A DNA stretch of 64,000 bases from Heliocidaris erythrogramma (taxonomy: Eukaryota > Echinodermata > Echinoidea > Camarodonta > Echinometridae), in the NCBI GenBank assembly GCA_025617745.1, contig CM046853.1:6630873-6694872 (forward strand). Direction: 5' to 3'. Position 1 is the stretch's first letter, and the number at the start of each line of letters is the position of its first letter. Below the pieces are notes generated by a model. It made no database searches and was not told where the DNA came from. It saw nothing but the letters and a program-made list of their open reading frames with translations. Position numbers and translations under genes: made by a program. This document shows, in pieces, positions 22,405 to 32,900 of this stretch.

Positions 22405-22541
22405 TCATGATTCTTTATACATTTCTTTATACGAGTCTTGTATAACTTTCCTGTAGGCTGGACAGGCTGTGTACAGTCCTTCCACCAGTTCATATGCCAC
22501 GCCCCTAAACACAGCTGTCTCTTTACCACTTGCTCTTCTAT
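22405..22541 (-). CDS. Candidate orphan last exon, unknown protein
   Basis: On the minus strand an acceptor GTTACAG is followed at 22541 by a 137-base open stretch ending in TGA (22407-22405). It reads RRASGKETAVFRGVAYELVE, then GLYTACPAYRKVIQDSYKEM, then YKES. Composition looks protein-like, and the exon would start in phase 1. No matching upstream exon was found. The sequence might instead be a fragment of an unrecognised repeat next to the foldback element. I assign no function. Confidence 0.25.
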
Positions 22542-23894
22542 CTGTAACTAGGTCATAATAATCATATTATTTTGGTGAGATTTGTGTCTGTATGATGGTG
22601 TATCACGCTTGGTCAGGATACAAAGGGCATATTTTCAGGGAGAAAGAGACACACTGAATGTTTGTTCTTTACCGACATTCCGGGACTGAAAGGGACTTGT
22701 ATCGTAAAAAAAGTCAAATTAGTACCATATCGAACTTTATGGCCTACACATTGTACGTTCTCAGTCGTGTGGATGAGGAAATAGACCTGCATAATTTCCG
22801 ATACCCGTATAATATTGTGGAGTTTATCGAAACGGTGCTGATTAACAACTGGAAAGAAACGAAATGGGTGAGTCCATGGTATATTATTCAAAATAGCACA
22901 AATCAAATTTCTAAGAAATAGAGTTTTGGAAAGTTTGAAACCCGTAGAGAATGAAAGATGAATTTATTCAACTGCTTCCTTCTATGCATGCATGGATTTA
23001 AGCCCATGCAAAGTGTTTGAAATTATCATAAAACGTAATCTTACGAGCTCTGGACAAGCCAACCGTGAACAGCAATCTGAAATTTCTGATAGAATATACG
23101 ACTTAATAATATACGTCACTTTGTCAATGGACTTCAATACGTGCATAATTTCAATGGCACAGTGCATGACAAAAACATACAATGAGTACGACTGTACGAG
23201 CATGACAGTAAGTAGTACGGGCTGATGCAAAAAAAAACAATGAACTATAAGGAACATAATTATGCCAATACAAGCAATCATGGGTTTCATATAAAGAAGA
23301 TCGATCATTGCTGGTTTGTAAACTACTCAGGGAAGACAATTATTAACCTATGTTTACAATCTATGAAATGGATGTGAAAGTCATTAATACTAAAAACGTG
23401 TCTTGTGTTTTGTATATACCGTAGACTAGATCGATCATGGCGGGTTCCCCCTAACATATCAGACTAACTGGTTATTGGAACATTTCTCATTGAATGTAAT
23501 GTTCTGGATAAAAATGTTGAAAGAAAGTGATTGAACCAAATTATATAGGCTAACTAAATGTCAGAAAAAAGGCATGATAAGGAAGGATGCTGGGTGTCAG
23601 ATTAGAGCTTGGACACTACAAATTTCATTTGACCACTATATATATAGCGATAACATTATTTTCATGTTGCTATTTATTTAAGGAAGTTAAATCAAAAGTA
23701 AAACATCCACATTTTCAGGCTGTTGCGATAGACAATACACACAAAGACTGATATAATGATAACATGTCGGTATGCCGGCTATACCTGCATGGCAATTGAA
23801 CATATAATTTTTTATGTTACATTCATAGAATCAATATGATGGAGTATCATCAAAGAAATGCATATTCAGATAACACGTACAGAGGTTCATGGTA

Positions 23895-24130
23895 ATAGAC
23901 CTGTTTACTAAGTGATTCAAAATTTATGCATACTTTTGAAACAAAGGTTGTTCTTGACAACCTGAAAGCTTGCCAGAGGCTTGTCAGACATAGCAACAAG
24001 TAATGTATGCAAACTGGATTCCAAGTATTGTAGTTCATTCATTAATAACAGGTTAATGGAATACCTCGTTACTATAGGTCCCCAGGAAAGAAACATCCAT
24101 AAATTTGAATCACTTAGTAAACAGGTCTAT
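23895..24130. mobile_element. 235-bp MITE, copy 1 (ATAGACCTGTTTACTAAGTG ends)
   Basis: A 236-bp element with about 26-bp perfect terminal inverted repeats starting ATAGACCTGTTTACTAAG. The internal sequence CAAAGGTTGTTCTTGACAAC and CTCGTTACTATAGGTCCCCA is shared with copy 2 at 24558-24791. No open frame. Confidence 0.85.
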
Positions 24131-24490
24131 TATCCAGTAAGGAGGCCAACTTCCCTATAGTTACACTTCCCTGGTTTTATACATATACAAATAATAATAA
24201 TACACATGATACAATAAGCTTTCAATGAAATATAAGAATAATGCTTTTTAGTGTTCATTTAGTGTTCATTCGACAAAATCAATGACGATTGTCATGGTTG
24301 GCTTTAATTGTCCCTCGGAAATATAATATTAAGTTTTTCCGGTCATGAAGGCTGATTTCAGAGTAAAAAAGGAAAGGGCTTCCCACAAAATTAGTCGATA
24401 CGCAATAGCCACAAGTTTTGAAACAAGGGCATGCATGCAAATCAATCAGCATTGAAAATGCAGGTCCGTGATGGCGGTGACTGTATAGAC

Positions 24491-24492
<2 letters not shown>

Positions 24493-24541
<49 letters not shown>
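24493..24541 (+). repeat. (GA)n microsatellite
   Basis: About 49 bases of uninterrupted GA dinucleotides, just upstream of MITE copy 2. Confidence 0.9.
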
Positions 24542-24544
<3 letters not shown>

Positions 24545-24557
24545 CCCGGGTAATACA

Positions 24558-24791
24558 ATAGACCTGTTTACAAAGTTACTCAAATTGTATGCATGCTTTT
24601 AAAACAAAGGTTGTTCTTGACAACTTGAAGGCTTATCAGCCATTATAGTAACAAGTATATAGGCCCTAATGATTGTATGCAAATTGATTCCAAGTAGTCA
24701 TTCGTTAATAACAGGATAATGGAATACCTCGTTACTAGGTCCCCAGGAAAGAAACATCCATAAATTTGAATAACTTTGTAAACAGGTCTAT
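24558..24791. mobile_element. 235-bp MITE, copy 2
   Basis: Same family and orientation as 23895-24130. Ends are ATAGACCTGTTTACAAAGTT and its near-complement AACTTTGTAAACAGGTCTAT. The copies are clearly similar but diverged by scattered substitutions and small indels, so the insertions are not very recent. Confidence 0.85.
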
Positions 24792-26129
24792 CGTATTGCC
24801 TATAGTACCTCTTTGGTTGTCCGTAGCATCCACACAGGTAACGTGCACAGAGAAGCGGCCCACCCCATACGGGTACTTTCTTAAATTTGTATCACACTTA
24901 TAATTTTTAAAGTCAGAAGTCCAAGAAAGTTTTAAAGCGGTGACAAAACGAATCCTTTGAACTCGTTTTGTCATCGGTCTAAGTCCTAAAAATTAAGAGA
25001 GTAGCATTGTAGTCATAAGAAATGGATGATAAGAGCCATATCCCTATATCTATATAAGGGGAGCCATCTGTAATTACAACTACGATTACAACATCTTAAC
25101 CATATAGCTAATTATAACCATATTCCTAACAAAGGTTATGAATATGGTTCATTATATCGAGAAGCGTTGATCAACCAACGGACATGTCAAATTTTGTGGT
25201 GGGATCGATATTCTATAGTTGCTCCACCACCAAAATATAAAACTTATATTGTTACATTTGACAGTAAAAGCATTCTAATATAGATAAGTCATTTAAAGCC
25301 TGTTATGGAACATGATAACAAACATCCCCTGCATGCACTTTCGGGTAAACATTGATTTTTCATAGATACAGCATTTCTTTCTAAGCATCCTTCTCAAATT
25401 TATTGTATTCTTTTCAACAAAATTGACACCAACAATCCAGAATAACTTAGACAATATGCAAACCTATAATACTATAATTACTTAAATACTATATAACACC
25501 GCTAATCAGCAATAATCACTTTAAATATTTGTCACTTAACATTGTTCGTTCTGTAAAATATAATAAATGTATCCAAAATCATGAAAATAAAGCTAAACGT
25601 CACTTTAAATTTGACTTTACAAATACTTTTCTAGCTTCTTTGATAAATCTTGACTTAACAAATGTATAGCTTCTCTACAGTAAATCAAATGCTGCTTCTT
25701 ATAATTAAGGAAATACAGGGAAAGAAATCCCTCACATGCACAATGACATGCAAACACGCTAGGCCGATAACCATGCAATTGCACCAGTGCACACTCTTTC
25801 ATTCATGTTCAACCAAAGTTCAGGCAAATTGCAGCTCCTCTCTTGAATGAAACAGTACAAAAGGGAAGAATGTAAAGGGAAAAATAGAGTGAGGCAAAAC
25901 ATGGGTAAATGTTCGATCCTTGGTGCATATTGTGTCCTTTTAAACGGCATTTTCTTTTATAAAATAATCGTATCTCCCTCGACCCAAGTGCAAACTGTAG
26001 TTTGTCGGGCGTAAATAAGTCATACACCCATATTATTCTTTCCTGTGCTCTTATAATGTCTTCATCATGACATAATGTAAGGGTAATAAATTATGCGATA
26101 TACACAATGAATTTCAGATTTAGATTCCA

Positions 26130-26460
26130 AACACATTTATTTACTTTTCACAATCAAATAAGTAAAACATGAAATTTACATTTGGCATAAACATGGTGGA
26201 AGGAGGCAGGTTCCATGAAAGCATATGACTTGCTTTGGGGTTACCGTAATAATTATAACATTATAAAATACATAAAAACTCTCGAAAATAAGAAGAAAAA
26301 GGAAAGAGTGAAAAAAATCTTCAATATGCATGTGCTACTAACTATATTGCACAAAGTATATATGTTTTACTGTATGAATAAACGTATGGATTGAGGGGCA
26401 TGTTTCAACAGAGTCATTTAAATTGTTCCAGAGTTTAGGACCAGAAAAAAAAAATGAAGT
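26130..26460 (-). mobile_element. LINE remnant, end of reverse-transcriptase ORF
   Basis: Read on the minus strand from about 26440, the frame gives GPKLWNNLNDSVETCPSIHT and continues FIHTVKHIY. This pattern is typical of the extreme C-terminus of invertebrate non-LTR retrotransposon polymerases (GxxLWNxL). Only this end and some 3' untranslated sequence remain. Confidence 0.55.
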
Positions 26461-26905
26461 GAAATGGAAAGAGGAAAGAAAAAAGGAAGAAAGAGTGATC
26501 GATATCAGGAAAGGTCACAGAAGTTTGGAGAGTGTAGTTCTGAAAAGAACTGTTTGTATGCCTCTGTAGAGTAGTTCTGAAAAAGAGTTTCCGAATCTGT
26601 CTCGAATCTGTTCATCGGCAGGAGATTAACCCCAACATGGTGTTACCGAAAGCCTTCAATTGTGAATATAAAAATGTACTATTTGTATGTGACAATAAAT
26701 GGAAGTATTATTCCTTTCATTGTTTATTGTACCCTCAAAGAGGTATGACTTTAAATGCAAATGTATGATAATTATTTCCTTACACACTGAGCCGGAACTG
26801 AACTGAATGCCCAAATACACGAAGAAGAATAAAAATCACATCTTTATAATTCCTAATGCTACAAAATCTAGCCAACCCAAAGTCTCGAATCAGACGTCTT
26901 TTCAG

Positions 26906-29900
26906 TCATCCAAGTGAGGCTATGCAAGATGGAGATAGAGAGGAGCTTCTCTATGTAGCCTGTTCGCCTTCTGATCCCGGGGAGAATAAGGGACATCCTG
27001 ATGTATTAATCACGCTGGATGTACAGACAGATTCGGACACATGTGGAAAGGTAACAACATCCTTGCCTACTTCTTTATGTACCTTGATTTTTATGAATTT
27101 TTAAAGCATCACCTGCTTTGTATGGATTTTGCTAGCATTTCCTGTATGACTTTTAATGCAAATCAGTCAATATAGACCGCTTCTGTAATGTATACAAATT
27201 TATGCACATAATTCTCTGAGCACCTATAGTGACGAGCTATTCCATGAACCTGCTTTTTTAAAATAAATGAGCCTCAATGCTTGGAATCCAGTTTGCATAC
27301 ATTATTTGTTGCTATGTCCGGAAAGCCTCCAGCAAGCTTTCAGGTTGTCAAGAACAACCTTTGTTTGAAAGATATGTATAAAATGTGCATACATTACCGC
27401 AGCGGTCTATTAACACACAAGGGTCATTAATATGCACCTGTATATTAATTCAAACAGTGGCGTACAGAGGGGTAAGTCATTGATGAGGGGTACTCCCATC
27501 ACGCGGGCACCACATCATGGGGATGCATGGGATCCTATCATCTTCTTTTCACGTTCATATCCCCCTTTCCGCCTGTAGCTACGATAATGAATCTTTTATT
27601 TCTCTATTTTTGTTGCTTATAATATAGACAGACATCAATGGACGTTATCACACTTTTTATCTAAATGTGACAAACTTGTTTCTTGCTTTCAATATTTTAT
27701 CGCGCGTTGTTGGGCCAACCTTTTGTGGGTAATTTCTAACTAAGGAATCAAATCTTAACCATTCAATAAGATTAGTGTACAGTAAATCACTAGGTACCAT
27801 CATTTCAGTTCAATTCAATTCAAATTTTATTTGCACTCAATTCATCAAACAAATTCTACTCTGTAATTATTTCACAAGACGATTTTTTAATTAATTAAGT
27901 TTTTGTTTGTTTGTTTTTTGTTTTTTTTTGGGTTTGAATGTACTTGTTTTAGTGTTTTTTTCGTTAGGTGACAAAGCGTATTAAGTAAATGTAAGAGAAG
28001 ACTAAAGTGAAAGGAAAAACGAGCTTAAAGTTAAGGCCGATGATTACGGGTTATTATTGTGGTTATATGAATGGTACGGGTATGGGTTGGTGGTCATCCG
28101 GATTACCTACAGGTTTCTATTTCAAGCAGACTCTGTAACTTAATCATGGTTATTTATCTGCACTTCAACTTCCTTGACTTCATGAAATGGGAATGGTACT
28201 GAAAGAAGATTTGAGAATGAATATTATGACCAATGGGTGGGAGAAAGTATGATTGTATAGGCTATAGTGGTTCTAAACAGTATACAATTACATTTTTTTG
28301 TCCTTTCATTACCACTTCCTTCAGTTTATGTTTCGATTTGTGAAATATCAGATCAGTTAACTTTCCTTTATAGCTTCCCTCTTATTAGTCCCATATTCAT
28401 TGAGCGCAAATAGACCTGCGTGCACATTAGAATACCGCCCCTGTTTGTTTCTGTTGTTTCATAAAGGAATTCGATGTTGTTTCTCTATACCGTACCCGTG
28501 CATTTTTATACATGTATATAATTTGCTTATCCCCCTCCTTCTCTCTCTCTCTCCCTCCCCCTTTCTCTCTAAATGATTTTGTTATCAGGTGATCCATCAG
28601 CTGAGAATGCCTCACGTGGGTGATGAGATATCTCGTATTGGATGGAATACGTGCATGAGTTGCTATGGTGAAGATGAAACTGCAAGTCATGGGATGTTAG
28701 TTATCACTTGTTTGCGATCATCTAGGGTATACATCATCGATGTTGCTACTAATCCTAGGACCCCTGCTATTAAGAAGGTATATGTTTTGTTAAAAGTGAA
28801 TATGGGGTGAGGATTAAGTCATTATGACATTATGAGAGGGCGTCAATCACTGTCAATAAGATTCAAATTGTGTGGGGAGAAGTTAGAACCAAATTTGACA
28901 AGCATTTACGGATTTGTCGGTATGAATATTGAATGGGTGGAGGCACACTCTTGGACCATCTTCAGTTTCAGTTTCAGTTTCAGTTTTTATTTTTTTCATT
29001 TCCAGCGAAAGAGAAATATACAATTCACATACATCATTAAATCAACAAAGTAGGATACACGCAATACAACACATAAATATAACAGTATTGTAGATTAGAT
29101 ATTTTATCAATGTTTGGTTGGAAATGGAGAGGTCCACTGTGAAGCTAAGCTTGTAAATTGTGGACCCCTCAGGTGAAAGTATTCAATAATAGTAATTTAC
29201 ATAACAAAAAAAAAGAGAATAATGGCCAACAGAGAGGGGAAAGCATAAACATATCATACAAAATGTGTGAAAGTAACGAGGGAAAAGTAAAAGGAAAGAC
29301 AGAAAGAGGAGAGAAATTGACTGCATGTGGGACTGAGGAATGACGAATGAAAGATGAATATATAGATGTAACTGATCAAAACAAAAGTATATAGCGCAAC
29401 ATCGATTCGTGTGAAAAGGGAAATAGTTATGAGGATGTTCCTGGTTGACGAGTGGTGACGAGTTCTTTGTATAATAATAATAATAAATAATAATGATCAT
29501 TTAATAATAATAATAATAATGCATATTATACATAGACACACATACACATTTAAATGCTGCATATATAGAGGTAATCTAAATGCTACTAACAACTGACAAA
29601 GCGAGTTAGGTTTTGTAAGGAGCCAATAAAAATTTCTTTAGATTTCTCTTAAAGATTGTGAGTGAAGTATTCCAAAGTTTAGGACCTTCAAAAATAAATA
29701 TTTTTTGTGCAAAAAATGTTCTCAAAAATGGTAAATGAAATTCATCCGACTGTCTGGTGGGATATTTGTGAAATGTACGATTTTTTAGAAACATATCGTG
29801 AAACGCAGATGGTAGAGTATCACAATTGTATTTATACATAAATTCAGCAAGATGAAATAAGTACAGATCTTTAATTTTTAGGATGTTATGTTCAAGGAAA

Positions 29901-32900
29901 AGAGAATCCGTATGGGCACGTATAGGAGCATTACAAATTATACGAATGACTTTCTTTTGTAGTAGTAAAACTCTTTCCAGCAGTGTTTGATGACTGTTTC
30001 CCCAAACCAAAAGACCATAGTTTAAATATGGTAAAATAAGAGATAGTAAAGCATAAGTAAAGATGCTTGAGGAAGGTGTGATTTAAGTCTGTTAATGATA
30101 CCGATATTGCGAGAGATAATTTTACAAATATTTTCGATGTGGATTTTCCAGGAAAGTTTACTGTCAACCAAAACACCTAAAAATTTGGTTTGAGAGACTT
30201 GCTCAAGAGGGATATTGTCAAAAACAATCAGTAGGTAATGATGCTAAGGAGTTACTAAACAATATATAATTCGTCTTCAGAAGATTCAACGATAATTTAT
30301 TAGCCCTTATCCATTCTAATATGTTACGCAGCTCTCTATTGATTACATCAACAAGAACATTTGGATCACTGTGAGAAAAAAATAAATTGGTGTCATCTGC
30401 AAATAAGATGAATGACAGGGAATCGGATGATTTTTGAAAATCATTTATATAAAGTATAAACAATAATGGGCCTAACAGGCCCATTATCTTAGTACGTCCC
30501 TTAGTACGTCCCTGTTCATAATTGCTTTACTAGGACTTTATTTTTATTTCTACCCACTTTTTTGTACGCAAATATCTCCAAAATGGCTTATTCAAATGTA
30601 TTCATATTTTGTAGATTGGTATATATGGTTATTGTCTCGGCACAGACATTTTTTCAGCTTAGTCAATGCATCATGATGTCATCTAGGCGCCATTTTTATA
30701 AAATTTCGACATATGCTATATCTCTGCAATACGAAGTCATAACATAACCATACTTGGTATGATACAAGTTAAATAAAAAAATAATTTTGGGCATGTTTCA
30801 TGCAATTTTAAACATTTAAAAATTTTCCGCGCGTAACTGTTTTAGTATTTTAATTGATCCTACATGATTTCTAGTCAGAATAGTTTCTCAAACGCGCACG
30901 TAAGCGCATGTACGAACATACGCACGCAAACGGTAAAAATAACCCAGAGTAGATAACACTTCTAAATATCTAAATCACAGTAGGATTTGTTATCTACCCC
31001 AGGTTGACTTAATGGATACAAAGTCAACTCTGATAAACTAAAGTGTCTAGGATGATTGTGATATAGGCAGTTGGGATTCTTATCTACCCTGGGTGTACTA
31101 AATGGCCAGAAATATACGTGTTAAGTTCCTTAATCGTAATGTAAATAAAAATACATTATAATATTTATTGCACACATTTTTTTATCTGATTTCTCTTTAC
31201 AATGGTAGGTAATAGAAGATGAATCAATCCGACAGAGATCAGGATTGACCAGTCCGACAACAAGCCATTGCTTAGGGTTTGGTCAAGTCATGGTCAGTGC
31301 ATTCGACAAAGGAGAAGACCAATGTGATAAAGGTATATTTTTAATAAAGTGTTCGTTTTGCTGGAAACAACTCAATCATGTCATTAAAATCTAATAAACT
31401 TGTATGTACATTAAAGCCGGCGCACACTGCATGATCTGACTACGATGCGATTTTGGGAAAAGTTGTTATAACATTTGATGTGAGGCTTCAAATATGTAAA
31501 ATCTTAGTGATCAGAGTTCCGAATAGTAGTATGAATACTAAAATCGAAATTCCGGGCTACTGCGAGCCCCCGTGTAGGAATAAAATCGAATTCAATTTCA
31601 AATCGTAGTGACGTCATACCAATCTTGCGATCGACTAAGATTTGAAGCCGATTTGGCCTTTACTCTAACCAGAAGATTTGCAGTTAACCAAAATTTTGAT
31701 ATTTAGTATTGGTATCATCATTCCGAACTTCAAATGAGATAATTTCACTTTTTTAAACATTCACATTTAATGCAAACTGCAATTTGTTCGAAAATCGGGT
31801 CGCAGTCGAATCGTATAGTGTGCGCCGGGCTTAAGAGGGCTAAGTATTCGTTACATAATAATTTTAAAATATTTTTACAATGGATAGCATTATGATTGGA
31901 TTGAATAAAAGCATGATAATGATTTTATATGCCGATTACCCGTGTCCAATAGAAATATAGCCCCATCCACATATCGTTTTTTAAAGCATTTTTAGAATGA
32001 AAATTATAACATGAAAGATATGCAATAATGATTTGATTCTTTCACCCGCTGTTTAAATATAAACGAAGATAACTTTCTAAAGATTTAAACATTCCGGAGC
32101 CATCTTTTGGGATATTCAAATCTAGATTTCCTATGCCACGCAGTTAAGATTATCACACTTGACCGTGGTCAAGTTAGACTCTCCAAGTACGCATGCACAC
32201 ATAATAGAGTTTCTGCTTAAAACCATCATCAGGTGGATTCTTTGTACTGGATGGTGAGAGTCTAGATGTGAAGGAGAGATGGGATAGCGGCCATGAATCA
32301 AATGTCTTCTGTCATGATTTCTGGTATCAACTCCTCACGCATAATGTCATCATCAGCAGTACTGGATGGGGACGACGTGATATCTTCGATGGTCAAACAA
32401 CCATAAAGGATGCCATTGCTCAGGGTAAAACATCTGGGCCCCGATTCATAAAACTTGTTATCAATAACAACTGCCTCATTTCTATGACAAATTCGCTCTC
32501 AGCCAATCAGATTCTAGGATTTCAGTAGCTTATAACAATTATTGTAACTTGCTATTGATAAACAGTTTTATGAAACGGGGCCCTGAAGCTACTATTGATG
32601 ATAAAAACAGTATATAAATTGTGTAACGACAAGAATTATTCTGTTATGATCATAGTCCATCGTAACTATCGTTTCAGTTGTCATTATAAGGCATTGCTAG
32701 TGCCTAGTTTAATTCCCTTGTATCCATGCATCGTCATCCTCCACCTCATAAATAGGCCAAACACTCCTTTTTTTCAGTAACATCAAAATAAGACACCCAA
32801 CTAAAACTGAAATGTGTAGGCGTATGGGGGGGGGGGGGTGGGTGGGGGCGGGGGATCTCCAGTCCCCTCCCGATTCAGACAGCTACAACCTCATTTTCTG

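Larger units (their letters stand above)
22542..26905. other. Upstream / possible intron region before the recognised SELENBP1 exons
   Basis: The first coding exon of the selenium-binding-protein gene (expected CxxCGPGY region, ending two bases into a codon) should lie here or further left. I could not find it. The stretch holds two 235-bp MITE copies, a GA microsatellite (about 24493-24541), a LINE remnant on the minus strand (about 26130-26460) and AT-rich DNA. An 87-codon plus frame at 22658-22918 crosses a GTGAGT at 22868 but follows an immediate stop and is not supported. Confidence 0.45.
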
